DNA of 64,000 bases from Haliclystus octoradiatus (GCA_916610825.1 OU744448.1:24218761-24282760), one strand, 5' to 3'. Counted from the stretch's first letter, positions 22,705 to 32,930 are shown. The notes: generated from the letters alone by a model not told the origin. Numbers and translations are program-made.

Positions 22705-23385
22705 CGGTCTGCCTTCTCGTTTTTTTTTTTAATTTGATTTATTATTTGGATCTATTTTTCTTTATATTATTATATTATTTGGATATTGTTATAATTTATT
22801 TCATTTTATTTGATTGAAGTTGATTTTTTTATTTGATCTGATTTTTATATCATTCGATTGGATTGATTTACTTTTTTGAATTTGATTTGATTTGATTTTT
22901 CTTTGAATGATGATTTGATTGATTTGATATTCTATTGAATTTGATTTCAATTGGTTTATTTTGATTATTATATTTTTCCCCATGAGTCCGAGCGTAGCGG
23001 AGCTATTTTTCCTTTTTCTATTTGATTTATTATTTGGATATATTTTTTTTCTGATAGTTTTATTCTACTTTCTTTTTACATTTTTCAACTTTTATTTTAT
23101 TATTCCATTCTTAATATCTATCTCAAATTTTTTATTTATTTTATTAATCTAACTTATACAATAATTATTATATTGGTTTGATTAATTTTCTTTTGCCTTG
23201 ATTTTTTTGTTTTAATTTATTTTATTTTATTTGATTGTTTATTTTATTGAAGTTGATTTGATTTGATTTTTCTTTGCATGATGATTTGATTGATTTGATA
23301 TTCTATTGAATTTGATTTCAATTTGTTTATTTTGATTATTATATCATTCACCATGAGTCCGAGCGTAGCGGAGCTATTTTTTTAG
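22705..23385. repeat. AT-rich region with a 135-bp direct repeat
   Basis: Two copies (about 22876-23010 and 23247-23378) share TTGATTTGATATTCTATTGA and end in ATGAGTCCGAGCGTAGCGGA, where TCCG and CGGA can form a small hairpin. The rest is T-rich, low complexity, with no gene. Confidence 0.7.
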
Positions 23386-24002
23386 TTTCATATTACTCGA
23401 AATATTTCATGATTTTTAGGCTATCCTGTTCATCTTATGGGATAACGAAGACGTTGGCCTATAATTGTCTATGGTATCTGCAAATTTCAAGTAGAAAATT
23501 GATGTCATATTTGAAATGTAGATACCAGGATTGCTCGTCGAAGTAAACACATAAATAATATAGGCAAATGATATCGCTACAAACCCTCACGGTTTCCTTA
23601 GATATAAATATTTTTATTGTCTTGATTTTGCCGGCTGTAAACTGTTCATTATTACTTCCTTTAGGCTTATATTTCGTGGAAATACGGGAATAACTCTTCA
23701 AGATGCTGATATTGAAAGACTATATTATTTCACCGACGTTGGAACAACGTTCACTTCAACCTAAGACCAACGTTGTTCCAACGTTGGTGTGCCCAGTGGG
23801 AAGTCCCGCTTACTTTGATGTGCTGATATTTAATGGTTGGCAAGCGTTGAATCAACTAGCTGAATCAACTTGAATGTTTGCTAATATTTCACGACGTGTC
23901 CAATATAATAACAAAGCGGTATACAAAAACAAAAGCGGTAACATGTTTTATTTTCACACAAATATTGTTGATAGAAGCCGCACATGCGTAAATGCGAACG
24001 AC
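23386..24002. other. no gene; contains a CCAACGTTGG palindrome
   Basis: The inverted repeat at 23731-23790 has CGTTGGAACAACGTT on one side and AACGTTGTTCCAACG on the other, followed by TGTGCCCAGTGGGAAG; it looks like a MITE end. Otherwise nothing is recognised. Confidence 0.5.
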
Positions 24003-24005
24003 TAA

Positions 24006-24483
24006 GGCCCTGTTTACAAGGAGGGCGAGTTACCCGGGTAGGCGAGTTACTCGCCTTACCGAGTTAAAATGTGTTGTGTGTTTACAAGGGTCACCTGAGT
24101 AACCCGCCTACCCGAGTTGAATAATTTGAAGCCAATCTAAGCATGCGCGCTGAAATGGAACGATTAGAGAACAAAAGATGTCTACAGCGGAAACGTTCGA
24201 AACAATAGAAAATTAAAGCTACCATTTTTTAATTTTAACCCGCCTACCCGAGTTACTCGCCTATATCCGTTTACAAGTCAAAAAGTGACAGAAAGTTGTC
24301 TCGGGTAGGCGAGTTACCCGGTCTGCCAAGGCGAGTAACTCGGGTAGGCGAATTACTCGGGTGGGCGAGACAATTTTCTCACTTTGCTTGTAAACAGAAC
24401 GCGCATAAACAATAGACCCGGGTAACTCGCCAACCCGAGTAACTCGCCTACCCGAGTAACTCGCCCTCCTTGTAAACAGGGCC
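24006..24483. mobile_element. 478-bp Harbinger-type MITE
   Basis: Ends GGCCCTGTTTACAAGGAGGG and its inverse; TAA is duplicated outside (24003-24005 and 24484-24486), the 3-bp target of PIF/Harbinger elements. The interior is packed with direct and inverted copies of GGCGAGTTACTCGCC-like motifs. Non-coding. Confidence 0.8.
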
Positions 24484-24486
24484 TAA

Positions 24487-25161
24487 AAGATCTCGCGAGC
24501 TGTCTTGGTCATTATCAACTTCGCCAAAAGTAGAAATATATATATAAAGTATACAGTTATAGTGAAACTGTGAAGCTATCTCATGTCGAAAGCCAATGCT
24601 TCGAGCAATGCCTTTACGCTTCAGCATTTCTGTTTTCAAATGTGTAGGCATATCTACTATTGGATTATGGAGTATCTATTTCGTGTATGATGTTGAGTTT
24701 ATAACGAGATTAAAGGAGAATATCCGTGTTCCTTACAAATACAGAATATCATCAATTTACAATCCAAAACTAAACCGACCTACAGGTATGTTGACCAGAG
24801 CCATCTATTTACAAGACTAGACTTCGAGTTGCATGCAAATGCATGCTTATATTGAGTTGTGAATCATCTGGTTTAACTGGCTCAAAATAAATGCATGAAC
24901 AAATCTATGTAGAAAAGCCGATCGAAGCCGCAATTTAATTGAGAAAATTTATAAAATTTGGTACTATCTAGTTTATCCCAAAGCACGTGGAAGTAGTAGC
25001 CATAGCCCCCCAAAAAACCCAAGAAACATCACAAACCCGAGTATCATACTGAATGTCATAAAATTCAAGTTGCAAGGTAACAATTTGTCGGGGGTTTTTC
25101 TAAATTAAATTGTGTTTCACCTATACAACATCGGACGTCTGTCAAGCTGGCTGCTGGCCCA
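24487..25161. other. no gene seen
   Basis: AT-rich DNA. CAGAGCCATCTATTTACAAG at 24798 is the inverse of a motif in the SINE-like repeats at 22685 and 52425. A short copy of GACGTCTGTCAAGCTGGC at 25134 also occurs in the left arm at 42266. Confidence 0.4.
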
Positions 25162-25446
25162 ATAAAAACCAATGAAAACTGTTTCCATTTTCAACAACAA
25201 TGCTTTCTCAGACTGAAGCGCTAACTAAGCAGTTTCGCACTTGAATGACTTTCTATTGTCTCTGAGCAACAGTGCAGATCTATATGACTTGGAATATGTA
25301 GAAAGTACTGTTCATGGCTGAAAATAATTGATGAAATAAGATGTAAAGAAGTAATAAATAGTTTTCCCATTCTATAAACTTATTCAAAAGTCACTTGAAT
25401 CAAATGTTGAATAAACACGTTATGAGTACAGTAGTGAACAATTATT

Positions 25447-25855
25447 AGTAGATGTATTTGACGGGTTCTGGGCCAGTCAATAGGCAACGACGCAACGATC
25501 CGGAACTCCGGTAAAAAGCGCAACGATTTGCGCAACGATCCGGTCAACCACTCCGGTATTTGCGCAACGATCCGGTCAACCACTCCGGTATTTGCGCAAC
25601 GATCCGGTCAACCACTCCGGTATTTGCGCAACGATCCGGTTTAGCGCAACGATCCGGTTTTAGCGCAACGATCCGGTTTTAGCGCAACGATCCATTAATC
25701 CGATTACCAAAAGCGCAACGATTGATTGACAACATGTCAATCATCCAGGGTTATAAAAGCCTCGTTTGAAAATCATTTCATTTCATTACAATTTGACATA
25801 CGGTATAGCAGTTGAGTTGTTTTTTGCATAATGGCTTCAATGAATGATTTGGAAT
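25447..25855 (+). repeat. Polinton left TIR, 409 bp with iterons
   Basis: Inverted match to 41887-42232. Ten copies of a CGCAACGAT core occur between 25488 and 25730, in two spacing types: a 32-bp unit (three copies, with CAACCACTCCGG) and a roughly 17-bp unit. The 63-bp length difference from the right TIR is two extra 32-bp units minus one T. TTGCGCAA, a C/EBP-type palindrome, occurs in several units. The TIR runs past the ATG of the first gene. Confidence 0.95.
25752..25759 (+). promoter_or_regulatory. TATA box, left TIR gene
   Basis: TATAAAAG 72 bp upstream of the ATG at 25831; the same box occurs in the right TIR (41984-41991). Confidence 0.7.
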
Positions 25856-26637
25856 ATGCAAGGAATCCATATCCTGAGGTATTTGATTTTAAAGACCGTG
25901 ACACCGATGTACATAAGAGAAGCTATGTTGAACGAAAGGTTACATCAGAGTCTGCACGTAAGCGATTGAAATTGGATATAGAAGAGCCAAGGAATACGTC
26001 AGTTGGGCTAGAATCCATGAGCAAAGCAGATTTATTAAAATACCAACTTCATTGTGTGAGTCTTGGAAGAAATGCAGTCATGTATAGGTTACCAGAAGAT
26101 GGTAGTTTTATACCGGGTATGGTTATTCGAGACACTGGAGAGACGTTATCGAAAGCATTTGGTGTAAAAAGCAGACCTATGATGAAAAGCTTATTCTTTG
26201 CGGCGTTGGCATTAATTCTCGTGAAGCAAAAAAAGCTATTACGTCAAGCAAAGTATGGGAACATAAAGAATGTTGTTACATTTTGCCAGCAACTGAAGGA
26301 ACAAGGCTACTTGGACAATATTATTGTAGATGACGGACCGGTGAATGAGCAGTGTAAAACGAAAATGGTTCGTCTGTACTCCTACGGTGAAAATGGGGAA
26401 GTAACGACGCAACTAACGGTGGAATTACACAACTACGAAGCTTATTCTAAATTCTCGTTAAGAAATAAAACGGTTGACGGTACAACTATAACGGGTGTGA
26501 ATTTATACCCAAGCGAACTTGTTAAAGCAATGAGACATTTGAATGGACAATTTGATTTTGTAACTAAAGAGTTATCTATGACCTTGAATGCTTCTACGGT
26601 GAATCATGTATGTACAGATAATGACAATTGGTTTTGA
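25831..26637 (+). CDS. Polinton left-end protein, unknown function
   Basis: 268 residues from an ATG inside the TIR. The N-terminus (MASMNDLE) is nearly the same as that of the gene at the other end because the TIR encodes it. The rest is basic and mixed, with SARKRLKLD (nuclear-signal-like), a hydrophobic stretch FFAALALILV near residue 130, and no enzyme motif. A poly(A) signal follows at 26694. Position and TATA box suggest an early or regulatory gene; that is inference. Confidence 0.75.
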   Translation: MASMNDLEYARNPYPEVFDFKDRDTDVHKRSYVERKVTSESARKRLKLDIEEPRNTSVGLESMSKADLLKYQLHCVSLGRNAVMYRLPEDGSFIPGMVIRDTGETLSKAFGVKSRPMMKSLFFAALALILVKQKKLLRQAKYGNIKNVVTFCQQLKEQGYLDNIIVDDGPVNEQCKTKMVRLYSYGENGEVTTQLTVELHNYEAYSKFSLRNKTVDGTTITGVNLYPSELVKAMRHLNGQFDFVTKELSMTLNASTVNHVCTDNDNWF

Positions 26638-27090
26638 CTGTTAAATGTTAGTTTGAAATGTAAATCGATTTTTTTTGTATTGTTTATATTCTCAATAAAA
26701 TATCGCGTGAGACAATTTATGAAATTTCTCAGTCTGAGCAACTATTGTGTCATCTGTCAATCATCATCACAGCTATTTAGTTTACACTTTAAGTGTTGAC
26801 CGCTGTGTCTATATAGGATGACATCATTATCGGAAGTGTCTCGACCGCTATGTCTATATAGGATGTCATCATTATCGGAAGTGTCTCGATAGTACCTTGC
26901 CCGACATCTAAGAATAGATCAACGAATGTTTAAACCCCCCTCTCATGATAAATTACTATAGAATGCGAGAGACACGAGAAAGAAAACTTATATTTATTTT
27001 TATACATGTATTTTAATGTGTTGTCTTACTGTTTCAACAGTATTATACAACATATACTATATTACATGTTTTTTATATATATATTTTCAT
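26638..27090. other. 3' region and tandem promoter-like duplication
   Basis: AATAAA at 26694-26699 serves the gene ending at 26637. A 45-bp unit occurs twice in tandem (26798-26842, 26843-26887); each has CTATATAGG and ATCGGAAGTG (ETS-like core). No open frame seems to use it. The rest is AT-rich. Confidence 0.6.
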
Positions 27091-27264
27091 TTACACACGG
27101 AGGATGGCCTCAATGGCGTCAATGCCATCAACGGCTGTTCTTCTCTTTCTGCACATTGAATGTTCAGAATCTATGGTTCCACTGAAAAGTAAAACAGAAC
27201 AGCAATAATTAGTTTAACAAACATTAACGCTATTTAACACACGAACCCTAACCCCCTAATGTAC

Positions 27265-27298
<34 letters not shown>

Positions 27299-27870
27299 TT
27301 ATTCAGAACTCTTCGCTATGATAACAACTTACATCATTATTTCAATTATTGAACTCAATGACTATGATAGCAACTTACATCATGATTTCAAGGATTGCTT
27401 TGACAGCAACTGCCTTCTTGTTCAAGTCTGCGAGTAAAGTAATAATATGACATCAATCTACCTTTTTTTATTATTCCTATAGTTACAAAATGGTGAATCG
27501 CCAACTTACGGAAATGCCCTGCCATCAGGGTTTGACGGACTGCACGAAGCAGCCCGCCCCAAAGATGAAACCATCTTTTGTGGTTTTCTAGATTTTTCCA
27601 ACTTAAAAATAAAAAGAGAATGTCATCATTAGAAATAAATTCATATGAAAAACCTATCGCTAGTTCATTTGAGATTCAAATTTGAAAACTCACGCGTTTG
27701 CCGCTTCCATTGATACATATGCGGCTAGCCTACGTAGATAGTATAGAGATAGTTTCAAACATTCATTCATGTACTCAATAGAGATACTCAGTAAAATTGA
27801 TGTAATATACTTACAATTCATAAATTTCACTCTCATGGAGGAATTCCACACGATGGTGGAATATATCCAT
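27091..27870 (-). CDS. spliced four-exon small gene, 95 codons, unknown function
   Basis: Minus strand: exon 1 27870-27815 (ATG, MDIFHHRVEFLHESE), exon 2 27601-27510 (WFHLWGGLLRAVRQ), exon 3 27427-27379 (NKKAVAVKAILEIM), exon 4 27181-27091 (CRKRRTAVDGIDAIEAIL, TAA). All three introns (27602-27814, 27428-27509, 27182-27378) are GT-AG, each with donor GTAAGT except the last AG acceptor context TTTTCAG; phases 2, 1, 2 fit exactly and give 288 nt with no stop. A TATA box lies 37 bp upstream of the ATG. No domain recognised; the product is basic. Each exon is below 100 nt, so ordinary ORF searches would miss it. Confidence 0.7.
27265..27298 (+). repeat. CAT microsatellite in intron 3
   Basis: Eleven or so CAT units inside the last intron of the spliced gene. 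Confidence 0.9.
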
Positions 27871-27906
27871 GATGAGTTGAAAAGGATTAATATGAGAGGT
27901 GCACGT

Positions 27907-27914
27907 CTTTTATA
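27907..27914 (-). promoter_or_regulatory. TATA box of the spliced gene
   Basis: TATAAAAG on the minus strand, 37 bp upstream of the ATG at 27870. Confidence 0.65.
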
Positions 27915-28206
27915 CTCCTATAGCTGATCACGAGGTATAGAAACTTCTTTTGACTCTAGAACGTAGTGATCTTCTTAATATAGACTGCTGATTGGCTACA
28001 TTGAAACATAACTGTGTCAGTCTACTTTGGACTCCCACATTTTAATGATTCGTAGATTACTGATTGGTCAATGAAATGATCGTACGTTATTCTACCGGGG
28101 GAGGCACCCCGTATAGATGGGAATTCATACCCAATTATCTTAATGTCATTCGTTCAAGTGATGCAATGAAACAAAGGTTTTTACCGACTACATGTATATA
28201 GAGTGA

Positions 28207-28323
28207 CCACCGAGTCTGCCGGCTGTAGACAGGCTGCCTCGCAATGATGAGAAGCGTCGCGTATTGATGCTTCGCAAAGTGAACCTTGACACGTTTCAGA
28301 TTTATGTCATCAATCGCATGGAA
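28207..28323 (+). CDS. candidate plus-strand exon in the Polinton
   Basis: 39 codons open with coding-like composition (DEKRRVLMLRKVNLDTFQIY), ending at a possible GAA|GTAAGA donor; the frame closes at 28341 if unspliced. No matching second exon was found downstream. The surrounding 27915-28486 otherwise shows no gene. Confidence 0.25.
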
Positions 28324-28486
28324 GTAAGACAGACTTTATAACAAACTCGTCTCAAAGAGAAAGCATAAAAAGACAATCAGGTAAGACTCACATCAATGTA
28401 TTCAACTAAGTTATATTCTATTTACAAAAATTCATACTGATGAATCATACAGTTTGTTTTAACAGAAGCTATTTCGTGCAACTTGA

Positions 28487-29053
28487 TTAGATAAAATTTA
28501 ACAGACTTCGAACTGTTTGTCTAATAAAGTACTTTTGATCCTGTAATCGAGTCCTCTGATAGTCAGGAAATTTATGTTCTATGAAACTTTTTACAACATT
28601 TTCATTGTAATCCTGATCTTGTAAGGAGAAATCCGTTAAAATGTCGGCCATTGTTCGCTGTCTTGTCAATCCATACGCAAAGTATATTGCAAATTGTCCA
28701 CACGCCACGGAAGTGTTGCTTTGAAGTTGTATTCCATCAATACAGTGTAATGAGGTACCCAAGGTCTCCAATTTCTCAGTCATGTTATAATAACTAGGTG
28801 GTCGACCAAAGGAGTCTACAAAATTAACATGCCCACGCCGATTGGTGTGGACTAAAAGTCAGTGGGCCCCTATCAAATTGCTAGGTTCTGTGTTTACAAC
28901 AATGACCATGTCACGAATGTTTGAGTCAGGTGTTAATGTTTGAAAATAATCCATGGCCAAGACATCTATATACCCATGTTTTTTTATTTGATCATCTGCA
29001 TGGAGAATGTCCCTCAAACTTTGTGTATCCATAATGATAAATGCTCCCTTCAA
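28487..29053 (-). pseudogene. adenain-like cysteine protease, one nonsense codon
   Basis: 188-codon frame on the minus strand. The catalytic set of the adenovirus-protease family is visible: His in GAH, Asp in VDSFG, and Cys in SVACGQFAIYF, with the QS just before it. A TGA at 28861-28859 replaces the residue after the catalytic His, where this family almost always has Trp; a single G-to-A change would explain it. In Polintons this enzyme matures capsid proteins. The ATG overlaps the capsid stop (ATGA), so it is last in the capsid-gene block. The frame is otherwise intact. Confidence 0.88.
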
Positions 29054-30360
29054 AAATCTGTCAAAACGTGTCTAGATTTATCCACAGAAATACACGAATC
29101 AAATTCTGCGTACATTAACAATGTCACCGTCTGCGGTAGTGGTGTTCCAAACGAGAGAGCGATGCGTAAATCACCAGTGCGTTTAGGCTCCGTATGTCCA
29201 GTAACACTTGCAGTCGGCGCCAAATGAAAACCATAAATGCAATAGCCATTCTTATACTCAGAAGGTAATATATCAATACTTTCATCAATGTAGGATTTAG
29301 ACATTGATTGAAATAGAGAATGATAGCCATCAGCAATTTCATCTTTTCCGTAATTCAGTTGCAGTGGTTTTGCCGGGCATGATTTTCCATTAACAATGCA
29401 GGCCAAACTGGTCAAATCAAAGTTCTTGAAATTAAACGGATTTGTATTTGCTGTGCCAGAGAAACTCACATTGTCAACCAAAGCAATGAATACTCGGGTG
29501 GGTAGGGTGCCTGTGATGCAGTGATTCAAGGTTTGATGAGATACCAAAGCAGAGAGAGTGAAATTTTTAACCAAAATTCTATCAATTGGATACAAAGCCG
29601 GTTGGGTCGCCAGTTGCTTCTGTACGGTGAGAAAATGAGCGTCCGTCAGTGTGACACGTTTTACTTTGAAGACAGCACTCAAAAGTTTAATCTTGTAATT
29701 GACTCCCACGTCAGGAGAGATTAATGCGAAAGCGTCCTTACTTCGATGTAGAATCAATTTAAGAGGAAGGGCGTTTAACAATAGTCTATTACAGGCGAAT
29801 AAATCCGCATGAATTCTGCCTTGCAGCGAGACCACTTTACCCCGTTCAGTTTGTGATTGGCGTTCATTGAACCCTACATTAGGACCATTAGGTTCGGAAT
29901 TTTCCATATGACCACTTGTATCCTTCGTCATCATTTGTGTATACAATTGAGTTTTTCTTGCATCGGAACCATAGTTTAACAAACTCTCCAGTAGACATCG
30001 ATACGGATAAGTGGGCATGGAGCTTGAGATGACGCGGCCATCCAGCTGAATATCCGTCTGACAAAAGATGGACGATAAAGCATTGTTCACTAACGCCACT
30101 TTGGCGTCAATATTAATAGGTGTTCCATCTTCGTTGGTAATGCGTAATTTTATATGTAAGGAGCTGCGAGCCAAATCTATTAGTCTTTCAGTGGAATCAG
30201 ATAGGACAAACTCAATTGATCCTCCTGCAGTGAGTGAATTTGACGGGTAAACATCCTCGTATTGACTACTTTCAATGACAGACTGTACAAAAGGAGGTGC
30301 AAACAAATCCGTTTCAGATAAACTACAACTAGCTTCGTTAAATTGCGGGTGGGTCATCAT
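29050..30360 (-). CDS. Polinton major capsid protein (double jelly-roll)
   Basis: 436 residues from ATG at 30360. The block SSIFCQTDIQLDGRVIS followed by YPYRCLLESLLNYGSDA is characteristic of Polinton/adintovirus hexon-like capsid proteins; it lies at the end of the first jelly-roll strands (about residues 95-140). The length is somewhat below the usual 450-600 but the frame is open. It would form the pseudo-hexameric capsomers of an icosahedral shell. It sits between the small basic protein and the protease. Confidence 0.88.
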   Translation of the reverse strand: MMTHPQFNEASCSLSETDLFAPPFVQSVIESSQYEDVYPSNSLTAGGSIEFVLSDSTERLIDLARSSLHIKLRITNEDGTPINIDAKVALVNNALSSIFCQTDIQLDGRVISSSMPTYPYRCLLESLLNYGSDARKTQLYTQMMTKDTSGHMENSEPNGPNVGFNERQSQTERGKVVSLQGRIHADLFACNRLLLNALPLKLILHRSKDAFALISPDVGVNYKIKLLSAVFKVKRVTLTDAHFLTVQKQLATQPALYPIDRILVKNFTLSALVSHQTLNHCITGTLPTRVFIALVDNVSFSGTANTNPFNFKNFDLTSLACIVNGKSCPAKPLQLNYGKDEIADGYHSLFQSMSKSYIDESIDILPSEYKNGYCIYGFHLAPTASVTGHTEPKRTGDLRIALSFGTPLPQTVTLLMYAEFDSCISVDKSRHVLTDF

Positions 30361-30366
30361 CAATGT

Positions 30367-30750
30367 TTAACTAAAAATATCTTTACTTTGTCGTTTTCTA
30401 ATAGGTTTCTTGCCAACTCTGCCACGACCTATCTGCTTGCTGATCACACCTCGACTGGCCTTGGTAATCCCACTATCGTCTCGTTTAAGTCTTTTTGAAG
30501 GGTAGGTAATCACGTCATCCAACATGGTATGTAATCCTTCCTTACCACGCTTCTTTAAAGCCGTTTTGAACGCCACTCCATTCCCATAATCTTTTAACAC
30601 ATTGCTACCTGTCGCGAGAGCTCGTTTTCCAACGCTTGTCACTCCCTTTTTTAGCATAGGGGTGAGACTTGAAACAACACCTTTGAATAGATTACCGAGA
30701 CCAAACCCACCACGCTGACGAATTGGGTAAGCTGCAAAATGAGTCCTCAT
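30367..30750 (-). CDS. small basic Gly-rich virion-type protein
   Basis: 127 residues from ATG at 30750, ending six bases before the capsid gene. An RGGFGLGNLFKG segment near residue 12 is followed by an amphipathic region with SVGKRALATG and a strongly basic C-terminus (SKRLKRDD, RKRQSK). Polintons usually carry such a protein beside the capsid gene; similarity to adenovirus core/pVI-type proteins has been proposed for them. RGG could be a processing site for the protease (inference). Confidence 0.65.
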   Translation of the reverse strand: MRTHFAAYPIRQRGGFGLGNLFKGVVSSLTPMLKKGVTSVGKRALATGSNVLKDYGNGVAFKTALKKRGKEGLHTMLDDVITYPSKRLKRDDSGITKASRGVISKQIGRGRVGKKPIRKRQSKDIFS

Positions 30751-30752
30751 TT

Positions 30753-31571
30753 TCAATAACGTACCGGTGTTCTGCGAAATAGTAACTGTACTGAACACTG
30801 TCCATCGAGGAATGCCAACTTTTCATTGAAACTTGTAGTTAAATAGATTCCTATGGTGTGGACATGATCTTGACTGACAGGTTTGAATTGTAAAATGGGA
30901 AATTGCATATGATAAAAATCACCATGTTGTCCATTCAAGGGGACAACTCGTAACAACGGTGCAGTCAAATCGCCCACATGTTGATGTTTGACAATGTCCG
31001 AGTGTACATGAATAGCTTGAAATCGACGTTGTGGTGAGGCTAGAATAGTGCTGGTATTATTTTCTTGGTGACGTCCCTCTATAGGATTGCTGTGTGCCGT
31101 CTGATGATGGATGACTTTATCAACCGGAAAACCCATAATAGCCCCTATATCGGAGTTGCCAAAATGCAATGAACACTGTACCGGAACGTTAACCCAGACC
31201 TTTCCAGATGGTTTGCTGTATTCCATTTCAAAGGCAGGCATAGAACTGACATCACCCACGGTTGTCTTTTGAACAAGAGCGGTCTTTTGTAAGGCTGTAA
31301 TTAATTCATTGATGCTTGCATAATAACCAGGTTCCAAGTGTATAGGGTAAATATGTTTGGCACTTTTCAATATTATCACATTTTTCATAGATCGCACATT
31401 ATACCAAGACTGTCGAAAGCTAATTTCAGTTACAGCACATTGCCAGTGCCCCATTTGCAGATTTAACGGTGAGGGTAACTTGACTTGAAAATTGGAAGCT
31501 GTATTATCCGGATGTAAGTCTAAACTACTAGAGCTAGTTAACACCACGTGGAGTGATGATTCGTTCATCAT
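30753..31571 (-). CDS. Polinton minor capsid protein (penton-like)
   Basis: 272 residues. N-terminal NFQVKLPSPLNLQMGHWQCA and C-terminal block with LRVVPLNGQHGD, then FLDGQCSVQLLFRR, match the Polinton minor capsid pattern of a single jelly-roll that sits at the vertices. It ends two bases before the next ATG; the block reads minor capsid, basic protein, major capsid, protease. Confidence 0.82.
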   Translation of the reverse strand: MMNESSLHVVLTSSSSLDLHPDNTASNFQVKLPSPLNLQMGHWQCAVTEISFRQSWYNVRSMKNVIILKSAKHIYPIHLEPGYYASINELITALQKTALVQKTTVGDVSSMPAFEMEYSKPSGKVWVNVPVQCSLHFGNSDIGAIMGFPVDKVIHHQTAHSNPIEGRHQENNTSTILASPQRRFQAIHVHSDIVKHQHVGDLTAPLLRVVPLNGQHGDFYHMQFPILQFKPVSQDHVHTIGIYLTTSFNEKLAFLDGQCSVQLLFRRTPVRY

Positions 31572-31652
31572 GTTGTAATAACGTCACTTGCAGGCACCCA
31601 GGAGTCAAATGAGGAACTATAGCCAGACCAACGGACAAAGTAGTGTAGAATG

Positions 31653-32660
31653 TTATTGATTCTCTTTTTTTTTCAATACGCGCTCGACCCTCGTTGTTTC
31701 CGACTCTGACACGGACTGAAGTTCTTCTTCGTAGAATGTGCCTGTTATAGGCTCATTTTGCAGATCCTCTAAACGATAGACGGTGACCTTCCCCTTTAGT
31801 ACATTTTTCACTTTGAAAATCTCTTCAGTCCAACGCGCTAGATAGCCCTTCATGAATACCGTTCGATTATGACTAATGCGAACTGTATCTCCCACATTGT
31901 GCTTCGGTTTGGCAGTTTTCTGCTTCTTACCGGTGTCATACATATTCATCCATGCCAAGCCCTGTGTACCAACGTTAACATCAATAGGTCGCATTTTGAT
32001 TGATCGGTGATAACCACGATTGTATCTTGACACCAGTTGCGGGAGAACGTCAATGTAGGTTCTGGTATTCTTATACGTGAAGTAGGCAAACATGATCTTT
32101 TTCAATGTTCGATTAACGCGTTCAACAATGGTCGCTTTTCGTTCACTATTAGTAGAAAACATTTTGATGTTTTTCTCCGCCAGCAATCGTTGAAAGGTGC
32201 GATTGTAAAATTCTGTGCCTTTGTCCACTTGAATAGTTTTCGGTTGACGACCAGACTGCAGTATTGTTTTGAAAGCTTTTGTCAACTCCGCCCCTGTTTT
32301 TGTTTTTAGCGGTATTACAAATAAGAATTTCGATAAAGAATCGATGCAAGTGAGTAAGTATTTGTAATTACGATTAACTTTGGCCAACTTGGGTAGAAAA
32401 ACCAAATCGAGTGACCATTGCTGGTCAATTCCATGAACCAAGACTTGTCTAGTTTTGAAGTTAATTCTTGCTGGTCTATGACGCGTATAGGTTAGTTGTT
32501 CTTTTAGCCATTCTTGAACCTCTGAGCGTTTGACATCAGGCAATTGCTGTTTCACTTTCGAATAGAGAGGCTGTAAGCCTGAAAATGACACTGGACTGTC
32601 TAGAGAATAATAGAGTGATTTCAGTGTCTTATCCAGTTCCGTTCTATCATTTCGAGTCAT
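31653..32660 (-). CDS. retrovirus-like DDE integrase (Polinton)
   Basis: 335 residues from the only good ATG (32660). Core: WSLDLVF (first Asp), QVDKGTEF (second Asp), ATIVERVNRTLK (Glu), the D,D(35)E arrangement of rve integrases. An N-terminal helical region (EVQEWLKEQLTYTRHRP) precedes it. C-terminal VGDTVRISHNRTVFMKGY resembles the SH3/chromo-like tail. It inserts element DNA and makes the 6-bp TSD. All catalytic residues present. Confidence 0.95.
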   Translation of the reverse strand: MTRNDRTELDKTLKSLYYSLDSPVSFSGLQPLYSKVKQQLPDVKRSEVQEWLKEQLTYTRHRPARINFKTRQVLVHGIDQQWSLDLVFLPKLAKVNRNYKYLLTCIDSLSKFLFVIPLKTKTGAELTKAFKTILQSGRQPKTIQVDKGTEFYNRTFQRLLAEKNIKMFSTNSERKATIVERVNRTLKKIMFAYFTYKNTRTYIDVLPQLVSRYNRGYHRSIKMRPIDVNVGTQGLAWMNMYDTGKKQKTAKPKHNVGDTVRISHNRTVFMKGYLARWTEEIFKVKNVLKGKVTVYRLEDLQNEPITGTFYEEELQSVSESETTRVERVLKKKENQ

Positions 32661-32930
32661 TATCACTGACGAGTTAGACCGATGTCTCACCGGTGACCGA
32701 CTGACTAGCAATGCTATCTGTCCTCTGTAAGGCGTCTGTTTCAGCAGGGGGTCCGTCAACTTCAGTCTTTGTAAAGTCAACTTCTGAACTACAACAAATC
32801 AAGACACAACGAACACGTTTGAATATATCTTTAGCGTCCAAATTAAAAGACATGTTTACTATCCAAAGCATTCAATGAACTAACTAGGTTTACAGGTTTA
32901 CCGCTATCTAATATACGTACATAACACGGA

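Noticed and set aside
25488..25730. CRISPR-like repeat array
   Set aside because: The spacing is irregular, the sequences between repeats are themselves repeats, and the same block is inverted at the other end of a eukaryotic element.
28859..28861. Selenocysteine or programmed readthrough at the protease TGA
   Set aside because: The family has Trp there and TGG to TGA is one change; no SECIS-type structure was evident.
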